From Rhodocyclaceae bacterium (lineage in GTDB: Bacteria; Pseudomonadota; Gammaproteobacteria; Burkholderiales; Rhodocyclaceae), in assembly GCA_030681195.1 (NCBI GenBank), contig JAUXXJ010000004.1, positions 186,001-250,000 on the forward strand: a stretch of DNA of 64,000 nt, given 5' to 3'. Below, in pieces: positions 12,576 to 21,582 of the stretch (positions are counted from its first letter, which is position 1; every line of letters starts with the position of its first letter). The translations under genes were made by a program, and so were the position numbers. The notes under the pieces were generated by a model. The model was not told where the DNA came from and searched no databases. It saw nothing but the letters and a program-made list of their open reading frames with translations.

Positions 12576-15310
12576 GGCTGCTCCGGTGGCAGGGTGGTGG
12601 CGGCATCCAGCAGGGCATCGGCCACTTGCAGAAAATGGCCGATGTCCAGCGGCTTGGTCAGGTAGTCGGTGAAGCCGGCCGCCTTGCCGCGCTCGATGTC
12701 GCGCGGCATGGCATTGGCGGTGATGGCCACCACCGGAATGTGGCGCAGTTCAGCACTCGCCTGGAATACTTTAAGGACCTGATAGCCGTCCATGCCCGGC
12801 ATGTTGATGTCGAGCAGGATCAGGTCGGGCCGATGCGCCAGCGCCAGTTCGATGCCGAGCTCGGGCGTGTGGGCCGTGAGCAGGTGGACATGCTCACGCA
12901 GGCCCATGACCTGTGCAATCAGCTTGAGGTTGGCTGGATTGTCGTCGATGGCCAGCACCTTGGCTTCGCGCTGCGGTGATTCGCTGGCGTTGATGCTCTC
13001 GGCTGCCGTCTTGCCAGCGCCGACATTTGCGGTCTGGCCCAGCGCCAGTTCCAGCCAGAAGGAGGAGCCGACGCCGAGCGTGCTGTCCACGCCCATCTCG
13101 CCGCCCATCATATCGACCAGGCGGCGCGTGATGGTGAGGCCGATGCCGGTGCCCTCGATCTCGCCGGCTTCGGCCCCAAGACGGTTGAAGGGCTGAAACA
13201 GGTCGCCGATACGCTCGGGCGGAATGCCGTGACCGGTGTCGGCCACAACGATGCGCAGGTGGCCGGGCTTGGCGGCGGCGGCAGCGGTCAACCGCACCGA
13301 GCCGTCGGGCCGGTTGTACTTGATGGCATTCGACAGCAGGTTGAGCAGCACCTGCTTGAGGCGCACACGGTCGGCAAACACGGCACGCTCGGCCGGCAGG
13401 TCAAAGCTCAGGCTGATGCCGGCCTTGTCGGCAATGGGCTGGATCAGATGGCGACAATCCTCGGCAAGCGCATGCAGGTCCACGCCTTCCATCGACAATT
13501 CGATGCGGCCGGACTCGATCTTGGCCAGGTCGAGCACCTCGTTGATGAGGTCGAGCAGGTGGCGGCCGGCCTTGAGGATTTCATGCACGTTGTCCTGCTG
13601 GTCGGCCGTCATCTCGCTGTCGTATTCGAGCATCTGGGCAAAACCGATGATGGCGTTCATCGGTGTGCGCAGCTCGTGGCTCATGCTGGAGAGAAAATCC
13701 GATTTGGACTGATTGGCGCGTTCGGCAGTCTCGCGAGCAAGAATCAGGTTCAGTTCGGCGCGTTTGCGGTCGTCGATATCCTGCACCACCCCGAGCATCT
13801 TCAGCGGCTTGCCGTGCGCGTCGCGGCTCACTGCGCCGCGTTCCAGCAGCCAGCGCACGGTGCCGTCCGGCCACACCACGCGATGCTCGATGTCGTAGGG
13901 TGCGTCGCGTTCGATGCAGGCACCCACCGCGTCGATCACCGGCTGACGGTCGTCGGGGTGAATTGCGCCCAGGAAGTTCTCGTAGGAGGTGGCCAGTTCG
14001 CCCACGGAGTAACCGAACAACGGGCCGATGCGCTCGGACCAGAACAGCTCTCCGGTCTCGATGGCCCACTCCCAGGTGCCGATGTTGGCAAATTCCTGGC
14101 CGCGTCGCAGGCGCTCCTCGCCAATGTGCAAGGCTGCCTGCGTGGCTTTCAGCGCGGTAATGTCGGTGCGAATCGAAATGTACTGGGCCGGCACACCCTT
14201 GCTGTCGAGAACCGGATAGATGGTCGCCTCGACCCAGTAGATTTCGCCGTTTTTGCGCCGGTTGCAGACTTCACCGTGCCAGACGCGACCGCTGACGATA
14301 CTGCTCCACAAATCGTTATAAAACGCCGCTTCGTGCAGCCCGGACTTGACCATGCGATGGTTTTGACCGAGCAATTCCTCGCGGGTATAGCCACTGATCG
14401 CGCAGAACCTGTCGTTGACATGGACGATCTTGCCTTTCGCATCGGCAACGCTGACGATGGCATGCTCATCGACGGCCTGGCGCAGTTGTTCGAGGCGCAG
14501 CCGGGCTTGAGCCTGTTGCTGCTGCTTGAGTTGTTCGCTGCGCAGGAAGGCGCGGTAACGCAGGGCATGGGATTCGACGGCGGCCAGCAGCAATTCGGCG
14601 GCCACCGGCTTGGTCAGAAAGTCCTCGGCGGCTGCCGCACGGGCCAGCAGCTTGTCCTGCATGCTCTGCGACGCGGTAAGGAAAATGACCGGCAGGCGTG
14701 CGTAGGCGGGATGCTGGCGCACGATGGTGGCCAGTTCGGGACCGCGACAGCCGGGCATTTCGATGTCGAGCACCAGCACATCCGGCTGGTGCTCGTCGAG
14801 CGATTCGATTACCAGCAAAGGGTCTTGCGTCGCCAGCACCTGGATGCCCGCATGGCGCAGCACTTCGCCGTAGAAGGACAGGCTGCTTGCGTCGTCGTCG
14901 AGCAGGATGGCGCGGATTGGCGCGCCGGCCAGACGGTCGTGAACGTCCTCGACCAGCCCGGCGAGCCGTTCGGGATTGAGCGGCTTCTGGAAGAAATGGC
15001 GGACGCCAAGACGCTGCCAGGTGACCTGATCCTTGAAGCGTGCCGCTGGGTCTGTCAGGACAATCCAGCCGGCGGCCGATGCCACTTTACCGGCCAGTTC
15101 GTCGCGCTGTGCGTCGGACAGTGAATTCAACCAGCGCAGTTCGGTCAGCAGGATGTCATGGTCGTCGAGGCGGCCCGGCAACTGCTCGACGGAAACGATG
15201 CGCAGCGGGGCCACGTTCAGGGCGGCCAGGCGCGGCGCGAGCGGGGGAATGCTGTCGGCGAAATAGCCGAGCGCAACGACGCGCAAGGCTTGGCTGGTGA
15301 TCTTTCTCAT
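12572..15310 (-). CDS. Soluble hybrid histidine kinase (pseudo-REC, REC, PAS, PAS, HisKA, HATPase, REC)
   Basis: The 912-residue protein has no membrane helix. The first receiver-like domain (about 8-125) has no acceptor Asp at the expected strand (ILLTELRW) and is probably a pseudo-receiver. The second (about 134-250) has LVLDIEMPG intact. Two PAS domains (about 275-395 and 405-520), HisKA (about 540-605, [12 protein letters not shown]), HATPase (about 650-755) and a C-terminal receiver (about 785-900) follow. Residues 761-768 are NVGAGKTA from a slightly diverged element copy, again between HATPase and receiver. The gene overlaps both neighbours by 4 nt. Confidence 0.92.
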   Translation of the reverse strand: MRKITSQALRVVALGYFADSIPPLAPRLAALNVAPLRIVSVEQLPGRLDDHDILLTELRWLNSLSDAQRDELAGKVASAAGWIVLTDPAARFKDQVTWQRLGVRHFFQKPLNPERLAGLVEDVHDRLAGAPIRAILLDDDASSLSFYGEVLRHAGIQVLATQDPLLVIESLDEHQPDVLVLDIEMPGCRGPELATIVRQHPAYARLPVIFLTASQSMQDKLLARAAAAEDFLTKPVAAELLLAAVESHALRYRAFLRSEQLKQQQQAQARLRLEQLRQAVDEHAIVSVADAKGKIVHVNDRFCAISGYTREELLGQNHRMVKSGLHEAAFYNDLWSSIVSGRVWHGEVCNRRKNGEIYWVEATIYPVLDSKGVPAQYISIRTDITALKATQAALHIGEERLRRGQEFANIGTWEWAIETGELFWSERIGPLFGYSVGELATSYENFLGAIHPDDRQPVIDAVGACIERDAPYDIEHRVVWPDGTVRWLLERGAVSRDAHGKPLKMLGVVQDIDDRKRAELNLILARETAERANQSKSDFLSSMSHELRTPMNAIIGFAQMLEYDSEMTADQQDNVHEILKAGRHLLDLINEVLDLAKIESGRIELSMEGVDLHALAEDCRHLIQPIADKAGISLSFDLPAERAVFADRVRLKQVLLNLLSNAIKYNRPDGSVRLTAAAAAKPGHLRIVVADTGHGIPPERIGDLFQPFNRLGAEAGEIEGTGIGLTITRRLVDMMGGEMGVDSTLGVGSSFWLELALGQTANVGAGKTAAESINASESPQREAKVLAIDDNPANLKLIAQVMGLREHVHLLTAHTPELGIELALAHRPDLILLDINMPGMDGYQVLKVFQASAELRHIPVVAITANAMPRDIERGKAAGFTDYLTKPLDIGHFLQVADALLDAATTLPPEQP
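13005..13028 (+). repeat. Interspersed coding element, short type, copy 3 (diverged)
   Basis: A 24-nt copy with TT for CC in the left arm and CATTT for CTTTT in the right arm. It reads NVGAGKTA in frame in the kinase on the minus strand, between HATPase and receiver. Confidence 0.78.
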
Positions 15311-17823
15311 GGGGTCTTCCGGTTTATCCGTTGATCAATCATGGCCAGCAGGTCGCGGATATCCACCGGCTTGGCGAGAAAGTCGTCCATGCCAGAGGCA
15401 AGACAGGCTTCCTTTTCTTCGGCGAAAGTGCCGGCGGTCAGTGCGACGATGGGCAGGCGCGGCCAGCCCTTGTCCCGTTCCAGCGCACGGATATGGCGGG
15501 TGGCGGCATGGCCATCCATCACCGGCATCTGGCAATCCATCAGCACCAGATCGGGGCGGGCGCCGTTCGTGATCGCGGCGACGGCCTGTTCGCCGTTCTC
15601 GACGCTATCGACGCCGATGCCGTTTTTTGTCAGCATGGCTTCGATCACCATGCGGTTGGTCGGGTTGTCCTCGACCAGCAACACCCGAATGTTTCGAGGT
15701 GGATCAATTGCCCGGTGGCGTTCCTGCTGGCGTGTTTCGCTGCCAGTGGCCAGTGCCTCGGCGCGGATGCGGAACCAGAAGCGCGAGCCTTGACCCGGCG
15801 TGCTATCGACACCGACCTCGCCGCCCATCAGCCGCGCCAGCCGGTCAACGATCGACAGGCCCAGTCCCGTGCCGCCATGCGCGCGCGTCGGCGAATCGTC
15901 GACCTGTGAAAATGACTGGAACAACCGGGGCAGCTTGTCCGGCGGGATGCCGCAACCCGTATCCGTGACGGAAAATTCCAGCAGCGCCTGCCCGGCCTCG
16001 GCATCGACGTCGACTTCCTTGCCGGCCAGGACAATCGCGCCTTGATCGGTGAACTTGACCGCATTGCTCAGCAGGTTGGCAATCATCTGGCGCAGGCGCT
16101 GGGTGTCGGCCCGGTAACGCCGGTCTGCCGGACCGTGCCAGGCAAACTCGAAACGCACGCCGCGCGCCGCCGCCTGCTCGGCGAACAATGCCGCATTTTC
16201 CGCGAGCAGCTGTTCCGGCTCGAACGCGGATGTTTTCAGCTCAATCCGGTCGGCCTCGATCTTCGACAGGTCAAGTATGTCGTTGAGCAGCGTCAGCAGG
16301 CTCTGGCCCGAGGTGAGTACGATGCGCGCGTATTCCTGGCGCTCCTGATCGCTCAGGTTCGGCATCAACAGCAGTTGCGCCATGCCGAGAATGCCGTTCA
16401 TCGGCGTGCGGATTTCGTGCGACATGGTAGCGAGGAAGCGGCTCTTGGCAATGTTGGCGGCCTCGGCCGCCTCCTTGGCCTGTTGCAATACCGCCTCGTT
16501 GCGCTTGCGTGCGGTGATGTCTTCCACCAGTTCGACGAAACCGTCGATCTCGCCGTTCGCGTCAAAGTGCGGGAAGGCGCGGTTGTGCACATGCACGATG
16601 CTGCCGTCGTCGCGTATTCCCTGGGTGAAGACCTCATGCGTTCCGCACGTTTTCATGGCCACTACGCCGGGACAATGCGCGCACGGCCCGTCACGCTTCT
16701 CGAAGGAGCGATAGCACTTGTGGCCGACGAATGCCCCGGGCGCTTTTGCGAACATCTGCTCTATCGTCCGATTGGTCAGCACGATGTTGAAATCGCGATC
16801 CATCACCGTGATGCCCATCGGCAGGTGATCGATCAATGCGCGATAGCGCTCTTCGCTGTTGCGCAGTTCAGACTGAACGGCGCTGCGGGCGGCGCTGCTG
16901 CGTCCGAGCAGCAGCGCCAGTACGATGACGATCATGCTGACGACCGCTGCCGCGGTCAGCACGCTGTCGCGGTGCTGGCGATACGGCAGCAGAACCTCGG
17001 CCTTTGCACGGCCGACCACGAAATTCAACCCGTAGTCCGGCAGGCGATGGAAGCCGTAAATCCGTTCGATGCCATCGGCCTGCGCCACGCGCATATAACT
17101 TCCCGCCAGCGGCGCGCCGGGAAGCAGGTAGGGAACGCCCTCAAGTTTCCTGCCCATGGCTTGTTCGTTGTTCGGCTGATGAGCCATGAGGTCGCCGCTG
17201 GCGGCCACCATGGCGCTGATAGCGCCAGCCCCCAGACCGAGTTTTTCGTTGAAGGTGGCGAAGGTGTCCGGGCTGACCGAAATGACCAGTACCCCATCAA
17301 AGCGGCCCTGCTTCAGGATCGGGCGGGTAAATTGGAGCGCCCATTTGCCCGACACCTTGCCCTTCACCGGCGCGCTGATGAAGAGCCGGTCAATGGCGGC
17401 ATTGTCCTGATGGATGCGGAAATGCGCACGCTCGCCGAGAAAGACCGGTTTGTCCGGTGCCGCCAGGTTCGAAAAGGCGAGATAGCCCTGTGCATCAATG
17501 ACGCCGACCTGAATGGCCACATCATCCATGTAAGCGACACGCTCGCCGACCGCTGTCGCAAATTTCGCCGAATTTCCGTCCCAGTGGGCGCGCAGGTCGC
17601 GCAGCATGGTGTCGAGGCGCTTGATGGTCGCCAGCGTGTTTTCGGCATAGATATGGGCCTGATAGCGCGCCGAACTTTCGGCACTGACGAGCAACTCGCT
17701 GCGGTTGCGGTCAATGGCATACCAGGCGCCCAGCCAGATGAAGGCAAGGATCAATACAAGCCCCAGAATCATCAGGATTCTGGGCTGTTCGAGTGGGTGC
17801 TTAGGGAAGATTGCCAATGACAT
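15307..17823 (-). CDS. Hybrid sensor histidine kinase (double CACHE, PAS, HisKA, HATPase, REC)
   Basis: The protein has 838 residues. Membrane helices at about 17-38 and 292-312 bracket a periplasmic double-CACHE-type ligand domain. The cytoplasmic part has a PAS domain (about 330-450) with a cysteine cluster (KCYRSF then CAHCPG) that could bind metal or sense redox (inference), then HisKA with [12 protein letters not shown] (about 465-530), HATPase (about 575-695) and a receiver (about 720-835, LVLMDCQMP). This [11 protein letters not shown] kinase belongs to the BarA-like group, unlike the two related kinases further downstream. It overlaps the next gene by 4 nt and sits 51 nt after the REC-PAS-GGDEF gene. 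No interspersed element is present. Confidence 0.93.
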   Translation of the reverse strand: MSLAIFPKHPLEQPRILMILGLVLILAFIWLGAWYAIDRNRSELLVSAESSARYQAHIYAENTLATIKRLDTMLRDLRAHWDGNSAKFATAVGERVAYMDDVAIQVGVIDAQGYLAFSNLAAPDKPVFLGERAHFRIHQDNAAIDRLFISAPVKGKVSGKWALQFTRPILKQGRFDGVLVISVSPDTFATFNEKLGLGAGAISAMVAASGDLMAHQPNNEQAMGRKLEGVPYLLPGAPLAGSYMRVAQADGIERIYGFHRLPDYGLNFVVGRAKAEVLLPYRQHRDSVLTAAAVVSMIVIVLALLLGRSSAARSAVQSELRNSEERYRALIDHLPMGITVMDRDFNIVLTNRTIEQMFAKAPGAFVGHKCYRSFEKRDGPCAHCPGVVAMKTCGTHEVFTQGIRDDGSIVHVHNRAFPHFDANGEIDGFVELVEDITARKRNEAVLQQAKEAAEAANIAKSRFLATMSHEIRTPMNGILGMAQLLLMPNLSDQERQEYARIVLTSGQSLLTLLNDILDLSKIEADRIELKTSAFEPEQLLAENAALFAEQAAARGVRFEFAWHGPADRRYRADTQRLRQMIANLLSNAVKFTDQGAIVLAGKEVDVDAEAGQALLEFSVTDTGCGIPPDKLPRLFQSFSQVDDSPTRAHGGTGLGLSIVDRLARLMGGEVGVDSTPGQGSRFWFRIRAEALATGSETRQQERHRAIDPPRNIRVLLVEDNPTNRMVIEAMLTKNGIGVDSVENGEQAVAAITNGARPDLVLMDCQMPVMDGHAATRHIRALERDKGWPRLPIVALTAGTFAEEKEACLASGMDDFLAKPVDIRDLLAMIDQRINRKTP

Positions 17824-17874
17824 GCTACGGGTCTTTCACGACAACGATCCGACGCAGGCGGGCAGGCTGCGCTA

Positions 17875-19137
17875 TCACTGCTCCTCCACTTTCTCTGTGG
17901 CTTGCGCCAGCACACAGCAATTCTTGCCGCCGCGCTTGGCCCGGTACATGGCGTGATCGGCCGCCGTCAGCAGTTCGGTCGGCGTGGCGCCATCTTGCGG
18001 AAACAGCGCGATGCCGATGCTGGCACCGAGGCGGCCGGTATGACCGGCCAGGGTCATCGGTTCGGAAATGGCGGCGATCAGGCGCTCGGCAATTTTCACG
18101 ATGGCTTCTTTTCCGGCGATATTGTTGGCGATGGCGACGAATTCATCGCCCCCCAGCCGCGACGCGAAATCGTTTGCCGCCAGGTTGTGACGCAGGCGTG
18201 TGGCAACGGTCTTCAAGGCGTCATCGCCGGCATCGTGACCGAGCGTATCGTTGATCTGCTTGAAGCCGTCGAGGTCGATGAACAGCACGGCCAGCATCTG
18301 CCCTTCGGCAGATTCCACAGCAGTGGCGAGTGCGTTGGTGAAGCTGGCCCGGTTGGGCAGGCCGGTCAGCGGGTCATGCAGGGCCAAAAATTCGATGCGC
18401 TGCCGTGCCGCTTCTTCCTGTGAGATGTCGCTGACCAGGCCGATGAACTGGCTGCTGCCATTGCGCTTGACTTCGGTGACCGCCAGACGCATCGGAAAGA
18501 CTTCACCATTCTTGCGCCGCCCCTGCACCTTGCGGCCGATGCCGATCACCCGCGGCGTCCGCTCCTGCATATAGCGGGCCAGATAGCCGTCGTGTTCCTC
18601 GGCATAGGGGCCGGGCATCAGCATCTTGACATTGTGGCCGACGACCTCGGTCGGCTCATAACCGAAGATGCGCTCCGCCGCCTTGTTATAGCTTGCGACG
18701 GTACCCGCTTCGTCGATGGTGAGAATGGCCTCATACACATTGTCGAGAATGCCGAACAGGCTGTCCTGCAGGGTGGCGATACGTTGCATCGAGCGCAGGC
18801 GCGCTTCCAGAATATCGAACACGATCGGCTTGGTCAGGTAATCATCGGCCCCGGCATCGAGACCGGCGACGATTTCCTTGGTATCGGAGAGGCCAGTCAT
18901 CATGATCACCGGTACCCAGCGCTTGCCGCCCAGCGCCTTGATGCGACGGGTCGCTTCGATGCCGTCCATCTCGGGCATTACCACGTCCATCAGCACCAGA
19001 CTGGGCGTGTCCTCCTCATAGGCGGTAATCGCCGCCTTGCCGTCCTGCACGTAGGTCACGCGGTAGCCGAGCTGCTGGAGAAAAGCGATGACCGGCAGAG
19101 AGGTGGCTTTGGAATCGTCAACGAGAAGAATGTGCAT
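17875..19137 (-). CDS. Response regulator REC-PAS-GGDEF diguanylate cyclase
   Basis: The 420-residue protein combines a receiver (about 1-120, LVLMDVVMP), a PAS domain (about 130-245) and a GGDEF domain (about 255-415) with the intact motif RLGGDEF. The inhibitory I-site is lost: the four residues at the expected place are AAND, not RxxD. The cyclase is therefore probably not subject to classic product feedback, in contrast to the REED- and RESD-containing cyclases in the same window. It sits 45 nt after the PAS-GGDEF-EAL gene and is probably phosphorylated by one of the hybrid kinases that follow. Confidence 0.93.
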   Translation of the reverse strand: MHILLVDDSKATSLPVIAFLQQLGYRVTYVQDGKAAITAYEEDTPSLVLMDVVMPEMDGIEATRRIKALGGKRWVPVIMMTGLSDTKEIVAGLDAGADDYLTKPIVFDILEARLRSMQRIATLQDSLFGILDNVYEAILTIDEAGTVASYNKAAERIFGYEPTEVVGHNVKMLMPGPYAEEHDGYLARYMQERTPRVIGIGRKVQGRRKNGEVFPMRLAVTEVKRNGSSQFIGLVSDISQEEAARQRIEFLALHDPLTGLPNRASFTNALATAVESAEGQMLAVLFIDLDGFKQINDTLGHDAGDDALKTVATRLRHNLAANDFASRLGGDEFVAIANNIAGKEAIVKIAERLIAAISEPMTLAGHTGRLGASIGIALFPQDGATPTELLTAADHAMYRAKRGGKNCCVLAQATEKVEEQ

Positions 19138-19182
19138 GCTGTTCTTTCCTTATATCAATCGGTTACGGGCATTTATCAGAGA

Positions 19183-21027
19183 TCATAACGTTCCTGACCA
19201 TAACTCGCTGGTGCCTTGCCCGGCCATCGGGCGGTGGTTCTCGACGAACTGGGCGAGCTCGGCACAGAAGAGCGGCTTGCTGAACAGGTAGCCTTGCACC
19301 ATTTCGCAGCCGACGGACAGCAGAAACTTGAGTTGCCCCGCCGTTTCAACGCCTTCAGCGACAACGGCCAGTCCCAGCTTGTGCGCCAGTAATACCGTGA
19401 TGTCGCAGATGCTGACGGCGTCCTGGTTGCTCTCGATGTCCATGACGAAGGAACGGTCGATCTTCAGCGCGGTAATGGGAAAGGACTTCAGATAGGCCAG
19501 CGAGGAGTAGCCGGTGCCGAAATCGTCGAGCGCCAGCGCGACACCGCGCGCGCGGATGGCCTGCATGGTGGCAATCACGGTGTGGACGTCACGCATGACC
19601 ACGCTTTCGGTGATTTCCAGTTCCAGCAGCTCGGCGGGCAGGCCGGTCGTCGCGAGGACGCGATCAACCAACTGGGGAACCTTGCCATACTGAAACTGCC
19701 GCGCCGAAAGGTTGACGGCGACCGATAGACGACGGCCGAGGCGCTGGTTGATGGCCTGAATGTCGCGACAGGCTGTTTCCAGTATCCACTCGCCCAACGG
19801 CAGGATGAGGCCGGTTTCTTCCGCCAGCGGAATAAAGTCGGCCGGAGAGACCATGCTGCCGTCGTCGCGGCGCCAGCGCACCAGGGCTTCGACGCCGGAA
19901 ATATCGCCCGTTGCCAGATCGAGCTTGGGTTGATAGGCCAGCACGAAGCCCTCCGTCGTGATGGCCTTGCGCATTTCGCATTCGAGCAGGAAGCGGTTGC
20001 TGCTGGCCCGGTTCATTTCGTCCGAAAAGAAGCGGTAGGTATTGCCCCCCGCCTCAAGCGCATCGTCGAGCGCCTTTTCGACGCAGCTCAGCATGCCTTC
20101 GAGCGTCGCGGCATTCTGCGGCCAGATCGAAATACCGATGGAGGCCGAAAGATAAATCTCCTGCCCGTCGATGAGATAGGGAAGGGTGAAGCATTCGAGC
20201 ATCCGTCGCGCCGCGATGGCGGCATTCTCAGGCACGGCAAGGTCGGCCAGGATGAAGGTGAATTCGTTGCCGCCGACGCGGGAAATCGTGTCAGCCGAAC
20301 GCTCTTCGCTATCGTTTTCGCGTGCGATCAGGTCGGTTTTGCGGATACTGTCGGACAGCCTGACCGAAACCTCCTGAATCAAACGGTCGCCGGCAAGATA
20401 GCCCAGGCTTTCGTTGACCTGGCGGAACCGATCCAGCTTGAGCAACAGCAGGCCAACATTGCGCTTGTGGCGCTCGGCGACATGAAATTCGTGTTCCAAC
20501 CGATTGCGAAAAAGCACCTTGTTCGCCAGCCCGGTCAGCGGATCGTAATGGGTGCGGCGCTCCAGTTCGGATTCGAGTGCCTTTTGCTCGGAGAGATCCT
20601 CGAACATCGCCAGATAATTCGTCACCTCGCCAGCGGCATCGAGGATGCGGCTGATGTTCAGATACTTGGGGTAGGCTTCGCCGTTTTCGCGGCGGTCCCA
20701 AATCTCGCCTTCCCAGTAATTGTCTGTCGCCAGTGCCGACCACATGCGCTCATAGAAGGCCTTGTCGTGACGTCCGGATTTGCCGATCGACGGGGTCTGC
20801 CCGATGGCTGCCGCGCGCGAAAATCCGCTCATGGTGACATACGCGGCATTCACATCCTGAATCACATTGTTGGCATCGGTAATCACGACCGCCTGACGGC
20901 TGCGCTCCATCACCTTCCTGAGCAGATCCAGGCGGCTTTGTGTAACAAGGTGGTGGTCTATTTCGTTTTGACATACGCGACGACATTCATTCAGCTCGCG
21001 CAGCAGGGCCTCGATATCAGGACTCAT
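19183..21027 (-). CDS. PAS-GGDEF-EAL protein with degenerate GGDEF and intact EAL
   Basis: The protein has 614 residues. A coiled segment and a PAS domain (about 35-150) are followed by a GGDEF-type domain (about 155-345) whose motif is GGNEF and which carries an extra loop rich in acidic residues before it, so cyclase activity is doubtful. The EAL domain (about 355-600) keeps EAL, the ITES segment, DDFGTGYSS and VVAEGVET, so it should hydrolyse c-di-GMP, perhaps with GTP bound to the degenerate domain as regulator. I chose ATG 21027 because AAGGAG lies 9 nt upstream and the longer ORF to 21096 overlaps the leader ORF. It appears to be the first full gene of the 21-kb operon. Confidence 0.92.
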   Translation of the reverse strand: MSPDIEALLRELNECRRVCQNEIDHHLVTQSRLDLLRKVMERSRQAVVITDANNVIQDVNAAYVTMSGFSRAAAIGQTPSIGKSGRHDKAFYERMWSALATDNYWEGEIWDRRENGEAYPKYLNISRILDAAGEVTNYLAMFEDLSEQKALESELERRTHYDPLTGLANKVLFRNRLEHEFHVAERHKRNVGLLLLKLDRFRQVNESLGYLAGDRLIQEVSVRLSDSIRKTDLIARENDSEERSADTISRVGGNEFTFILADLAVPENAAIAARRMLECFTLPYLIDGQEIYLSASIGISIWPQNAATLEGMLSCVEKALDDALEAGGNTYRFFSDEMNRASSNRFLLECEMRKAITTEGFVLAYQPKLDLATGDISGVEALVRWRRDDGSMVSPADFIPLAEETGLILPLGEWILETACRDIQAINQRLGRRLSVAVNLSARQFQYGKVPQLVDRVLATTGLPAELLELEITESVVMRDVHTVIATMQAIRARGVALALDDFGTGYSSLAYLKSFPITALKIDRSFVMDIESNQDAVSICDITVLLAHKLGLAVVAEGVETAGQLKFLLSVGCEMVQGYLFSKPLFCAELAQFVENHRPMAGQGTSELWSGTL

Positions 21028-21121
21028 GTTTGGGCGCTCCTTCGAGATTGGTGCGCGAAATGATGTAGTTGCCTTTCGGATAGGGACGGCCCACACCGCT
21101 GATGGGAAGGTTGATTTTCAT
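21017..21121 (-). pseudogene. Relic leader ORF: first 34 codons of an Aer-like receptor
   Basis: ATG 21121 opens a 34-codon ORF ending with TGA at 21017-21019. Its first part (MKINLP, then YPKGNYIISRTNLEG) matches the N-terminus of the PAS chemoreceptor encoded at 847-2457 (MKNNGP, then [15 protein letters not shown]). The rest of that receptor is missing. GAGGGG lies upstream of the ATG. The ORF runs 11 nt past the start of the PAS-GGDEF-EAL gene in another frame (ATGAGTCCTGA), so it could still be translated and couple to the downstream gene. I read it as a truncated gene retained as a leader peptide; expression is not shown. Confidence 0.65.
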
Positions 21122-21123
21122 AT

Positions 21124-21288
21124 GCTTTGAGGCCCCTCAGAGCGAACCGCCGGCGTCGCTAACACCCCGAATATTCAGTTCTTTTTATAGATCCTTCGGA
21201 ATAGGACTATAAGTAATTGCTGATCTGACAGCAATTCGCGAAATCTACAGAGTTACTATAGAAAACCGATAGTCCACAGAGCAAAGCT
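21124..21288 (-). promoter_or_regulatory. Probable promoter region of the 21-kb signalling operon (block A)
   Basis: This AT-richer stretch aligns over its length with 36664-36813, the upstream region of the second signalling operon. Shared features include the core CTAT-N9-ATAG (21256-21272 here) and, on the minus strand, CTGTAGATTTC and TATAGTCC at matching spacing. Sequence retained in two otherwise divergent copies suggests binding sites or a promoter, but I cannot assign a sigma factor with confidence. Confidence 0.5.
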
Positions 21289-21339
21289 GCCGTCCCGCCA
21301 GTGACCGAAGGGAATCCCTTTTTCGGGACGCCGACTTTT
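21289..21339 (+). repeat. Interspersed coding element, medium type, copy 4
   Basis: A 51-nt copy: both arms plus a 27-nt middle that forms a hairpin (CCGAAGGG against CCCTTTTTCGG, with outer GTCCCG/CGGGAC). On the minus strand it is open in the KVG frame. It abuts the stop codon of the NarL-like relic. Confidence 0.85.
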
Positions 21340-21411
21340 TCAGGCGGCGGGGAGTCCGGGTTTTTTCTTGATGTTGGCGCGATGGACGTCGACTAACGTC
21401 AGTCGGAAATC
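21340..21411 (-). pseudogene. Relic of a NarL-type response regulator with internal deletion
   Basis: The last 18 codons read VDVHRANIKKK, then a changed tail and TGA. The first eleven residues match exactly the recognition-helix region of the intact regulator at 36865-37509 and the DNA is nearly identical (one or two changes). The preceding codons (about 21394-21411) read RLTL, resembling a receiver start, as if the gene had been joined at the similar DNA words GTCGA..CCATCG present in both the receiver start and the HTH. About 190 codons are missing. The downstream sequence, including the medium element, matches that of the intact gene. Confidence 0.65.
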
Positions 21412-21582
21412 ATGTGAGGTGCAGCCTTCCGATCCAGCCTGCTCGCACTATCGCTGATAGACTTGTTCTGTGGAAATGTCATCCACTATTTATCGCGCCA
21501 ACCGGCCGGGTTGCCGCGTCGCGGATGCCCCCCGTCAACGGGGAATTCACCCTTCAATTTCACAGGTCAGCAGCGATCAACA
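21412..21582. other. Intergenic region between divergent operons
   Basis: Together with 21028-21411 this makes up the non-coding interval between the minus-strand signalling operon and the plus-strand REC-PP2C gene. No conserved ORF is visible in this part; a longer in-frame ORF upstream of 21583 (from 21463) has no family-like sequence. The promoter for the REC-PP2C gene is presumably here, but I see no strong -35/-10 pair. Confidence 0.4.
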
